A DNA stretch of 18,742 bases from CAYVOX01 sp964453035 (GTDB taxonomy: Bacteria > Chloroflexota > Anaerolineae > Anaerolineales > Anaerolineaceae): the NCBI GenBank assembly GCA_964453035.1, contig CAYVOX010000054.1:1-18742 (forward strand), written 5' to 3'. The notes under the pieces were generated by a model. It was not told the DNA's origin. It made no database searches and saw only the letters and a program-made list of their open reading frames with translations. A program made the position numbers and the translations under genes. Below, piece after piece: positions 7,251 to 13,583 of this stretch (positions are counted from its first letter, which is position 1; each line of letters opens with the position of its first letter).

Positions 7251-8306
7251 ATGAAATCAAAACGTTGGATCGTCATGATTATTTTGTTTTCCATGGCGCT
7301 GCTGTTGAGCGGGTGCATCAACATCGCCCAGGAGTACTGGATCAATGCTGATGGCACCGCCAAGGTTAGCCTGGATATGGGCGTATCGGAATCCCTGCTG
7401 AGCATGGGTGGTTCGGGCGGTTCTTCCGGCAACCCGCTGGATGAACTCAAAACTGAATTCGACGAGAAAACCAACCCCCTGATTAAGAACGTGCAGAGCA
7501 AGGAATACACTGATAAGGATATGCGCCATTACGCGGTGACCTTTGACGTCACCAAGTTTGACGAGTTCATCGCCCAGCAATCCAAAGAAGCCAGCGATAC
7601 CTTCAACATCACCCTGGAAAAGAAAAGCAACGGCAACGTTGTCTTTAAACAAATCCTGAAGATGGATAACAGCTCCACCACCGGTGTAGACCCCAAGCAG
7701 CTCGAATCCATGTTCAAGGATATGTACTGGTCCGTCGTTGTGCACGTCCCCGCAATTGTTTCAACCGACGGCACCAAAAAAGACAACACCACCGTGGAAT
7801 GGAAGATCCCGATGAGCGAAGTGGCTGCCGGCAAGATTGACCGCGTCCTCACCGTGGAATACAACCCCTCAGGCGGCGGTGCAGGCGGCTTGAGCGCCCT
7901 CATCATCATCCTGGTGGTGGCGGCTGTTCTCATCATCGCAGCGTTGTTGGTGTACTTCCTCGTCCTCAAGAAGCGCAAACCCGCCGCAGCCGCAGCAGCC
8001 TACGGCTTCCCTCCACAGGGCGGCGCGCCGCAATACCCCCAGGGGCAGTACCCGCAACAACCCCAGTACCCGCAATACCCGCAGCAGCCCCAACAACCGC
8101 AGTACCCTCAATACCCGCAGCAGCCCCAGCAGCCGCAATACCCGCAGGGGCAGTATCCGCAGCAACCACAGTACCCGCAGTACCCTCAGCAGCCCCAGCA
8201 GCCGCAATACCCACAGTACCCGCAACAACCGCAATACCCGCAATATCCTCAGTACCCACAGCAGCCTCCTCAGCCGCCCCAGGTACCACCAGAAAATAAA
8301 AGCTAA
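7251..8306 (+). CDS. LppM/DUF3153-like lipoprotein with membrane span and cytosolic PQY-repeat tail
   Basis: A 351-residue protein. The start at 7251 follows AAGGAG with a 6-nt spacer and begins with MKSKRWIVMIILFSMALLLSGC (lipobox Cys22); longer in-frame starts would bury this signal. Residues 23-~210 form an extracytoplasmic domain opening with INIAQEYWINADGTAKVSLDMGVS, which resembles LppM/DUF3153 proteins (strand, then NxDGT). A single membrane span follows at ~214-239 (LSALIIILVVAAVLIIAALL), then KKRK and AAAAAAYGF, placing the C-terminus in the cytosol. The last ~105 residues are almost only Pro, Gln and Tyr (QYPQYPQQPQ units). The protein would therefore be anchored twice: a lipid outside and a helix through the membrane. 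Function unknown; the tail could bind partners or self-associate. It has its own promoter and terminator. Confidence 0.85.
   Translation: MKSKRWIVMIILFSMALLLSGCINIAQEYWINADGTAKVSLDMGVSESLLSMGGSGGSSGNPLDELKTEFDEKTNPLIKNVQSKEYTDKDMRHYAVTFDVTKFDEFIAQQSKEASDTFNITLEKKSNGNVVFKQILKMDNSSTTGVDPKQLESMFKDMYWSVVVHVPAIVSTDGTKKDNTTVEWKIPMSEVAAGKIDRVLTVEYNPSGGGAGGLSALIIILVVAAVLIIAALLVYFLVLKKRKPAAAAAAYGFPPQGGAPQYPQGQYPQQPQYPQYPQQPQQPQYPQYPQQPQQPQYPQGQYPQQPQYPQYPQQPQQPQYPQYPQQPQYPQYPQYPQQPPQPPQVPPENKS
8040..8275 (+). repeat. Coding tandem repeat (Pro-Gln-Tyr tail)
   Basis: In-frame repeats of CAG-TA(C/T)-CC(N)-CAG type codons encode QYP, QYPQQP and QQPQYP units. There is a higher-order unit of 105 nt (35 residues) starting at QGQYPQQPQYPQYPQQPQQP: the first copy begins at 8040 and the second at 8145. 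The second diverges after ~30 residues. Synonymous differences between copies show they are not identical at DNA level. Confidence 0.9.
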
Positions 8307-8331
8307 GCGAACCTGTCATAACCCAGCCATG

Positions 8332-8369
8332 GAGAGGCGCGGCTTCGCAAGGCTGCGCCTCTCATGTTT
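8332..8369 (+). terminator. Intrinsic terminator after the PQY lipoprotein gene
   Basis: GAGAGGCGC (8332-8340) pairs perfectly with GCGCCTCTC (8355-8363), and a further CTT/AAG pairing is possible inside the loop. The stem is followed by ATGTTTTC, a short T run. It lies 26 nt after the stop codon. Confidence 0.55.
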
Positions 8370-8403
8370 TCTCCACTGCCCCAGCTTACTTCCCTCGTTC
8401 TTG

Positions 8404-8539
8404 CTCCAGCCCGGATCCCTTTTTTGCTCCAGCCTGCGTCCCCGCAGGCGATTGACCCGCTGCGAGGACGCAGCGGTGAGCAGGTTTGTTTACTCCAGCC
8501 CGGATCCCTCTTTTGCTCCAGCCCGCGTCCCCGCAGGCG
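8404..8539. repeat. Two 47-bp direct repeats flanking a hairpin
   Basis: Copies at 8404-8450 and 8493-8539 agree at 45 of 47 positions. Each contains the submotif GCTCCAGCC or CTCCAGCC twice and ends in a hairpin sequence. The first copy ends with GCCTGCG-TCCC-CGCAGGC; in the second copy one pair changes to a C-A mismatch, which is a G-U wobble on the - strand transcript. Between the copies lies CCGCTGCG-AGGA-CGCAGCGG (8458-8477), a perfect 8-bp stem. The gene-free interval 8307-8581 thus holds a terminator plus this hairpin field. It looks like a REP/MITE-like intergenic element; no ORF in it is convincing. Confidence 0.7.
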
Positions 8540-8581
8540 TAGCAAAACCCTATAGAACAAAAAATCCGGTAAAATAAGGGC

Positions 8582-10453
8582 ATGGTTCCTCTCAGCGAAC
8601 ACCTGCAAGGTATTCTCGATACCCTGCCCCTCAAACCGGGCTGTTACATCATGAAGAACAGCGCCGGCGATATTATTTACGTCGGTAAAGCCATCGTCTT
8701 GCGCAACCGGGTGCGCTCTTACTTCCACAACAGCGCCGAGCTGGATATGAAAACCCGCCAGCTCGTGCGCCAGATAGCCGATATCGAGTGGATTGTGGTC
8801 GGCTCGGAGCTCGAAGCGCTCATCCTTGAGATGAACCTCATCAAAAAGCACCGCCCGCGCTTCAACATCCGTCTCAAGGACGACAAGCGCTACCCCTACA
8901 TCAAAGTCCACTGGCATGAAGCCTTCCCTCGGGTGACGGTCACGCGCCAGGTGCTCGGTGACGGCGCGCGCTACTACGGCCCCTATACCAGCGCCTGGGC
9001 TGTATATCAAACCCTGGATGTGCTCCGCCGCATCTTCCCCTACCTAACCTGCGACCGCGAAATTACCGGTCGTGACGCCCGCGCCTGCCTGTATTATGAT
9101 ATCAAGCTGTGCAACGCGCCCTGCACCGGCAAAGTGGATCAGGCTGGTTACCGCCAGACCATTGACGACCTGTGCCAGTTCCTGGAAGGTCACAGCGAAC
9201 CGGTGATTGCCCGCCTGTCGGCTGAGATGGAAAAAGCCAGCGACGACCTGCGCTTTGAAAAGGCTGCCGCCCTGCGCGACCAGATTCGCGCCATCCAGCA
9301 AATCGTCGAACGCCAGAAGGTGGTATTCTCCAGCGATTACGCTGATTCGGATGTGATTGCCATGGCCCGCGCCGACGGTGAAGCCTGCGTGCAGGTGTTC
9401 TTCATCCGCGGCGGCAAGTTGATTGGGCGGGAATACTTCATCCTGGAAGGCACCGAGGAAGAAGCCGACAGCGAAGTGGTGGCCGAATTCCTCAAGCAAT
9501 TCTATGACGAGGTCCCCAAAGTACCTGCCCAGTTGCTGCTGCCCAACGAAATTGAAGAATTTAACGTCATCAAGGAATGGCTCAACACCCGCCGCGGCGG
9601 CGAAAAGGTGGAAATCCACATCCCGCACGAGGGCCAGCAGCATGAGCTACTCAAAATGGCTGCCGAGAACGCCGCCGAGACCCTTTCTGCCCTCAAAACG
9701 CAGTGGGAGATGGACACCAACCGCCAGTCCGAAGCCCTCGCCGAACTGCAATCAGCACTGCAACTGAACGGCCCACCTAACCGCGTGGAGTGCTACGATA
9801 TTTCCAACACCCAGGGCACAGCCGCCGTGGGCAGTATGGTGGTCTTTGAGCAGGGCGTGCCGCAGAAGAAGCACTACCGGCGGTTCAACATCCAATCAGT
9901 GGAAGGTCCTGATGACTTTGCCAGCATGGAAGAGGTGCTCACCCGGCGCTTCCGGCGCTGGCAGGCCGCCCAGGAGGACCCCGATGCCCCCGGAAAAAAG
10001 CCCGACCCCGCTTTTGCGCTCCTGCCCGACCTGTTAATGGTTGATGGCGGCAAAGGCCAATTGGGGCGGGCGGTGGCGGTGCTGGAGCGCTTTGGGCTGA
10101 TGGGCAAAGTCCCCGTGGTGGGGTTGGCCAAGCAGCAGGAGGAACTTTTCCGCCCGGGGGCGAGTGAATCATTGCTCCTGCCGCGCCATTCGCAGGGTCT
10201 GTACCTCATCCAGCGCATCCGCGACGAAGCCCACCGCTTTGCCATCACCGCCCACCGCAAACGCCGCAGCAAACTGGGATTGGCCTCCCGGCTGGATGCC
10301 ATCCCCGGCATTGGCCCGGCTCGCCGCAAGGCACTGCTGGTCAAGTTCGGCTCGCTGGAGGGCATCCTGGCTGCCAGCGTGGAAGAACTTTCCAGCCTGC
10401 CGGGCATCACCCCCGCGCTGGCCCAGGCGGTTAAATCTCAACTGGAGGAATAA
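8582..10453 (+). CDS. uvrC: UvrABC excision nuclease subunit C
   Basis: A 623-residue UvrC, near the usual family length. It makes the 3' and 5' incisions around bulky DNA lesions in nucleotide excision repair, with UvrA and UvrB. Domains in order: GIY-YIG nuclease (residues ~15-95: GCYIM, IIYVGKA, R43, ELEALILEMNLIKK); a four-cysteine segment (C157, C169, C177, C181) matching the iron-sulfur site reported for UvrC; the UvrB-binding UVR motif (~213-245: DDLRFEKAAALRDQI); the RNase H-like C-terminal nuclease (CYDIS with D406, PDDF, MVDGGKGQ with D488, DEAHRFA); and a helix-hairpin-helix pair (~573-620: IPGIGPARRKALL, LPGITPALAQAV). All key residues appear intact. No good Shine-Dalgarno is present; TAAAAT at 8570-8575 ends 6 nt before the ATG, so a leaderless transcript is possible. 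Its stop overlaps the next start (TAATG). Confidence 0.97.
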   Translation: MVPLSEHLQGILDTLPLKPGCYIMKNSAGDIIYVGKAIVLRNRVRSYFHNSAELDMKTRQLVRQIADIEWIVVGSELEALILEMNLIKKHRPRFNIRLKDDKRYPYIKVHWHEAFPRVTVTRQVLGDGARYYGPYTSAWAVYQTLDVLRRIFPYLTCDREITGRDARACLYYDIKLCNAPCTGKVDQAGYRQTIDDLCQFLEGHSEPVIARLSAEMEKASDDLRFEKAAALRDQIRAIQQIVERQKVVFSSDYADSDVIAMARADGEACVQVFFIRGGKLIGREYFILEGTEEEADSEVVAEFLKQFYDEVPKVPAQLLLPNEIEEFNVIKEWLNTRRGGEKVEIHIPHEGQQHELLKMAAENAAETLSALKTQWEMDTNRQSEALAELQSALQLNGPPNRVECYDISNTQGTAAVGSMVVFEQGVPQKKHYRRFNIQSVEGPDDFASMEEVLTRRFRRWQAAQEDPDAPGKKPDPAFALLPDLLMVDGGKGQLGRAVAVLERFGLMGKVPVVGLAKQQEELFRPGASESLLLPRHSQGLYLIQRIRDEAHRFAITAHRKRRSKLGLASRLDAIPGIGPARRKALLVKFGSLEGILAASVEELSSLPGITPALAQAVKSQLEE

Positions 10454-10827
10454 TGGAAAACACCCTCTGGATTGTTACGGAGGATGACCTCTTGCGCCAG
10501 GAATTGCCCGCCCTGCTGCAGCCTCTGGGCTACACTCACCGTCTCTATAAACGCACCAGATCGGCCCTGCGCGCGCTGGAGCGCCAGGACCCGCCTGCCC
10601 TGATCCTGATTGATTCCGCGGCGCTAGACCTGCTCGCCAGGGTGCGCCAGAAACCCCGCTTTGTGCATTTGCCGGTGGTGGTTATCACCGTCGCGGCCAA
10701 CGATAACGCTGTTGAGCAACTTTTTAGCCGGGGTGCGGATGGCTGCATCAACCGGCCGGTCATCGCCGCCGGGCTTGCAACGGTGATTAAAGCCGCCCTG
10801 CAGCGCCGGCGTGGAATAGCCACATAA
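10453..10827 (+). CDS. Degenerate response-regulator receiver domain, standalone
   Basis: A 124-residue single-domain protein with the receiver (CheY-like) pattern: acidic cluster E10-D11-D12 after the first strand (TLWIVTEDD), probable phospho-acceptor D54 in ALILIDSAA, T79 in VVVITVAAND, and GADGCINRP near the end. The lysine normally found before the last Pro (K-P) is Arg101 here, so phosphorylation or its signalling may be altered. No output domain is attached. The start codon overlaps the uvrC stop (TAATG) and GGAGG lies at 10444-10448, so it is translationally coupled to uvrC. No histidine kinase is nearby. The pairing suggests, without proof, a link to DNA-damage response or merely shared transcription. 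Confidence 0.78.
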   Translation: MENTLWIVTEDDLLRQELPALLQPLGYTHRLYKRTRSALRALERQDPPALILIDSAALDLLARVRQKPRFVHLPVVVITVAANDNAVEQLFSRGADGCINRPVIAAGLATVIKAALQRRRGIAT

Positions 10828-10862
10828 AAAACCTCTCGCCGTGATGAACCCTGGCGAGAGGT
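10826..10862 (-). terminator. Intrinsic terminator of the nfeD gene
   Basis: ACCTCTCGCC (10831-10840) and GGCGAGAGGT (10853-10862) form a perfect 10-bp stem with a 12-nt loop. Read on the - strand it is followed by TTTTT, fitting termination of the gene ending at 10892. On the + strand it lacks a T run but may still slow transcripts leaving the receiver gene. Confidence 0.8.
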
Positions 10863-10891
10863 GATAAAGCATCCAGCAACGGCGCCTGATT

Positions 10892-12223
10892 CTAAGGCGC
10901 TTTGCGCACCGTCAACCGCACGCCGGAGACGGAAACGACCTCCACCGCGGCATTTTCCGGCAGCGAGCCGCGCTCATCCTCCAGAACCGCGCTCCACAGT
11001 TCACCCCCCAGCTGCACCTGCCCTTCCGGGTTCAGGCCGCCGCGCACATAGCCGCGTTTACCCACCAGCGAAGGCCTACCCATCAAAACCGGCGCCCGTT
11101 GCGCACGCAGGCCAATCGAAACCACCACAAAGAAAAACAGCGCCAGGAAGACCCCCGTTCCAACCACAAACGGCACGCTGATGGCCGGGAAACCCGGCAG
11201 CCGGAAAGAATTGAACAGGATTAACCCCCCAGCGATAAACGAAGCCGCGCCCGCCGCGGTGAGCGCGCCGTGCGTGGGCGCCTTGATATCTAAAATGAAC
11301 AACAGAAACGCCAGCGCCAAAAAGAGCAGGCCAAACCAGTTCACCGGCAGCACGCCCATGCCAAAGAACGAAAGCAGCATCAGTACCACGCCCACAAACC
11401 CCGCCACCCAGCCGCCCGGGCTGGAAAACTCCGTCAGGAGGGCCATCACCCCCAGCGAAAGGAACAGGAACACCAGGTTGGGGTTGGTAAGCAGTTGCAA
11501 GGCTTCTTCAAGCAGCGTGGATGGCACTTCCTCAACCCGCGCGCCCTGCGTGCGCAGCGTCACCTCGTTGCCCAGCACATTCACTTTGCGCCCTTCCAGT
11601 TTGGACAGCAAATCCGGCAGGTCGGTAGCCGTCAGATCCACCAGCCCCACCTTGAGCGCCTCCTCGCCGGTCACAGCCCGCGCGCTTTCGATGGTTTCCT
11701 CCGCCAGCGCAATGGCCGCCGGGGGCCGGTTCTGCGCCAGGTTGCGCACCGTGGCTTTCATCACCTCTTTGACCTTTTGCTCCATCGTCTCGCCAATATC
11801 CTGCCCTTCGCCGCCCACCGGGCTGGCCGCGCCGATCGTCGTCTCGGGCGCCATGGCTGCCACATGCCCGGCCAGCGTGATGATGGTACCGGCACTGGCT
11901 GCCCACGCCCCGCGCGGTGAAACATACACAACCACCGGCACGCTGCAGGCGCGAATCTTCTCAACAATCAGGTTCATCGAATCCAGGCTGCCGCCGGGGG
12001 TGTTCAGCGCAATCACCACCGCTTCCGCCTTCTGGTCAACTGCCAGTTGCAGACCGCGCTCCAGGTAAAGCTGCAGCGCCGGAGCCACAGAAGCCCGCGC
12101 GTTAAGCACAATCACCGTCGGCGCATCGGACTGAGCCCGAGCGTCGCCAGGGAACCCCGCAAACACCGCGCCGACCAGCCAGGTCAATACCAGAATTCCT
12201 TTAAACAAGGCTTGAAAATTCAT
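10892..12223 (-). CDS. NfeD-family membrane serine protease (ClpP class)
   Basis: A 443-residue full-length NfeD protein. A signal sequence (residues 1-~31) precedes a ClpP/SppA-like protease domain (~35-230) with NTPGGSLDSM (oxyanion region, 74-83), the nucleophile Ser110 in GAWAASAGT, and the likely general-base Lys150 or Lys152 in TMEQKVKEV, as in the Ser-Lys dyad of archaeal 1510-N proteases. Four to five membrane spans follow (~248-375). The C-terminal OB-fold NfeDC domain is at ~385-443 (LVGKRGYVRGGLNPEGQVQLGGELWSAV). These proteases cleave hydrophobic ends of membrane proteins, often stomatins. No SPFH/stomatin gene is adjacent, which is unusual for this class. GGAGG (complement of 12229-12233) supports the start. 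It is divergent from holB. Confidence 0.95.
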   Translation of the reverse strand: MNFQALFKGILVLTWLVGAVFAGFPGDARAQSDAPTVIVLNARASVAPALQLYLERGLQLAVDQKAEAVVIALNTPGGSLDSMNLIVEKIRACSVPVVVYVSPRGAWAASAGTIITLAGHVAAMAPETTIGAASPVGGEGQDIGETMEQKVKEVMKATVRNLAQNRPPAAIALAEETIESARAVTGEEALKVGLVDLTATDLPDLLSKLEGRKVNVLGNEVTLRTQGARVEEVPSTLLEEALQLLTNPNLVFLFLSLGVMALLTEFSSPGGWVAGFVGVVLMLLSFFGMGVLPVNWFGLLFLALAFLLFILDIKAPTHGALTAAGAASFIAGGLILFNSFRLPGFPAISVPFVVGTGVFLALFFFVVVSIGLRAQRAPVLMGRPSLVGKRGYVRGGLNPEGQVQLGGELWSAVLEDERGSLPENAAVEVVSVSGVRLTVRKAP

Positions 12224-12237
12224 AATGGCCTCCTAAA

Positions 12238-12267
12238 TTGATTATAGCGCGAATTCCGGGTTACAAT
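12238..12267 (+). promoter_or_regulatory. Putative holB promoter, leaderless start
   Basis: TTGATT (12238-12243) and TACAAT (12262-12267) are 18 nt apart. The -10 ends 7 nt before the ATG at 12275, so the transcript would begin at the start codon itself. This agrees with the absence of a Shine-Dalgarno. It overlaps the nfeD promoter elements on the other strand. Confidence 0.45.
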
Positions 12268-12269
12268 TA
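12241..12269 (-). promoter_or_regulatory. Putative nfeD promoter
   Basis: On the - strand a perfect TATAAT (complement of 12241-12246) lies 17 nt from a weak -35, TAATTG (complement of 12264-12269). Transcription would start near 12234, just at the GGAGG site, giving a leader of about 11 nt. Confidence 0.4.
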
Positions 12270-12274
12270 CCAGC

Positions 12275-13282
12275 ATGGAATGGAACATTCTGGGTCATGA
12301 ATGGGCGGCGGAACTGTTGGCTCGCCATATCGCCCGCGAGGAAGCCCGCCACGCTTACCTCTTCTGCGGTCCACCGGGAGTGGGCCGCCGCACACTGGCA
12401 CTGCGCTTTGCGCAGGCACTCAATTGCACTAACCCGCCACAGCCGGGCCAGCCCTGCCGCGCCTGCCGCGATTGCACCCAGACCGGGCTCATGCAGCACC
12501 CCGACCTTTCCATCCTGCAGGTTGAAGAAGACAGCACCATGCTCAAGATTGAACAGGTGCGTGAGCTGCAGCGCATCCTCTCGCTGACGCCCTACCAGGG
12601 CCGCCGGCGGGTGGCTCTGCTGCTGCGCTTTGAAGAAGCCAACGCCAACGCGCAGAATGCGCTCCTCAAAACGCTGGAAGAAGCCCCGCAAAAGGTGGTG
12701 CTGCTGCTCACTGCCGACGCCCCCGAGAACCTGCTGCCCACCATCGTCTCACGCTGCGAGGTGCTGCGCCTGCGCCCGCTGCCGCTGGAACAACTCTCCG
12801 CGGCGCTGCACAAAAACTGGCAGGTTGCGCCGGATGATGCTCGCCGCCTGGCGCACCTGGCGGGTGGGCGCCCCGGCGCTGCCCTGCGCATGCTGGCCAA
12901 TCCCGATGAGGTGGAGCAGCACCAATCCCTGCTCGAAGACCTGCTCCGGCTGGCGGCAAGCTCCAGAAGGGAGCGCTTTACTTACGCTGTGCAATTTAAA
13001 GGGGATAGAGACCTGGAAAAAACCCGCGAAAAGCTGCGGCGAGCCCTGCTGGCCTGGCTGTCCTTCTGGCGGGATGTGCTGCTGTGCTCTTCCGGCTCCG
13101 GCGCGCCGCTCACCAACCTCGATTGGACCCCCCAAATCCAGCGCATTGCCGGGCAGCTCAGCCTGGCGCAAGCCCGCGCCCGCGTGGTTGACCTGGAACG
13201 CGGCCTTTCCCGCCTGGATGCCAACGTCAATACCCAGTTGCTGGCGGAAGTTATCCTGCTGGACTGGCCGAAAATCAGCTAG
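12275..13282 (+). CDS. holB: DNA polymerase III subunit delta prime
   Basis: A 335-residue clamp-loader subunit that helps load the sliding clamp for chromosome replication. The AAA+ fold is clear: H7-xx-A segment, P-loop region CGPPGVGRRT (31-40), zinc-binding cysteines C51, C61, C64 and C67, sensor region NALLKTLEEAP (118-128), and the SRC motif (159-161) that supplies the arginine finger to a neighbouring subunit. The Walker A lysine is replaced by Arg38, which fits a delta prime subunit that need not hydrolyse ATP and argues against DnaX (gamma/tau). Length is normal for delta prime. The often-neighbouring tmk gene is absent. No ribosome site is seen; a leaderless start is proposed. Confidence 0.93.
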   Translation: MEWNILGHEWAAELLARHIAREEARHAYLFCGPPGVGRRTLALRFAQALNCTNPPQPGQPCRACRDCTQTGLMQHPDLSILQVEEDSTMLKIEQVRELQRILSLTPYQGRRRVALLLRFEEANANAQNALLKTLEEAPQKVVLLLTADAPENLLPTIVSRCEVLRLRPLPLEQLSAALHKNWQVAPDDARRLAHLAGGRPGAALRMLANPDEVEQHQSLLEDLLRLAASSRRERFTYAVQFKGDRDLEKTREKLRRALLAWLSFWRDVLLCSSGSGAPLTNLDWTPQIQRIAGQLSLAQARARVVDLERGLSRLDANVNTQLLAEVILLDWPKIS

Positions 13283-13338
13283 CGCCTCGCTCAAGCGGTC
13301 AGCCGCAGCGCCGTAATCAAAAAACCTGAAGGATAGTC

Positions 13339-13384
13339 AACACCCTGCCCGCAGAGCTTTCCCGCTCGCGCAGCAGGGTGTTTT
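13339..13384 (+). terminator. Intrinsic terminator downstream of holB
   Basis: AACACCCTGC (13339-13348) pairs perfectly over 10 bp with GCAGGGTGTT (13373-13382). The loop is 24 nt, and the stem runs into TTTT at 13381-13384. It lies 57 nt after the holB stop. Confidence 0.55.
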
Positions 13385-13405
13385 GATAGGTTAAGGTCAA
13401 CAATG

Positions 13406-13427
13406 CGTAAACTGGCGCCAGTTTACG
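13406..13427. terminator. 22-bp perfect palindrome with T run on + strand
   Basis: CGTAAACTGGC (13406-13416) is followed directly by its exact complement GCCAGTTTACG (13417-13427), then GCTTTTTG on the + strand. It could be a second terminator for transcripts coming from holB. It overlaps the stop codon of the small - strand gene (TAA at 13425-13423) and has no spacer between its arms, so a protein-binding site is the alternative. Confidence 0.45.
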
Positions 13428-13536
13428 GCTTTTTGACCGGCAGCTTAGACTTCTGCTGTTCCTGCTTCTTCTCAATTTGCACTTTCTTTTGCTTTTCGGC
13501 CTTCTCTTTATCTTTCTTACTGCGCTTATCGCCCAT
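13423..13536 (-). CDS. 37-residue lysine-rich small protein downstream of recN
   Basis: A short ORF starting MGDKRSKKDKEKAEKQ and ending SKLPVKKP, 37 residues, about 40% lysine with many Glu and Gln and almost no hydrophobic residues. It has no cysteine, membrane segment or recognised motif. A good ribosome site, AAAAAAGGAGAGA, precedes the ATG (GGAG at the complement of 13544-13547, 7-nt spacer), which is the main support for it being a gene. It starts 47 nt after the recN stop on the same strand, so it is probably cotranscribed. It could be a disordered, nucleic-acid- or ribosome-binding peptide; that is only inferred from composition. Confidence 0.6.
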   Translation of the reverse strand: MGDKRSKKDKEKAEKQKKVQIEKKQEQQKSKLPVKKP

Positions 13537-13583
13537 CGTATCTCTCCTTTTTTGCAGGTTTTGGAATTTAACACCCAACCGCC

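Noticed and set aside
8040..8275. Regular short repeats that could suggest a CRISPR array
   Set aside because: The units are in frame, contiguous, without unique spacers, and encode a Pro-Gln-Tyr tail of a clear gene.
8303..8581. Several ORFs across the 8307-8581 interval on both strands
   Set aside because: They run through direct repeats and a terminator hairpin and lack ribosome sites; the long - strand one also lies opposite uvrC.
11181..12068. A 295-codon open frame on the + strand opposite nfeD
   Set aside because: The nfeD frame has full catalytic and membrane motifs. The opposite frame is Ser/Thr/Pro-rich with no motif, so it is a shadow.
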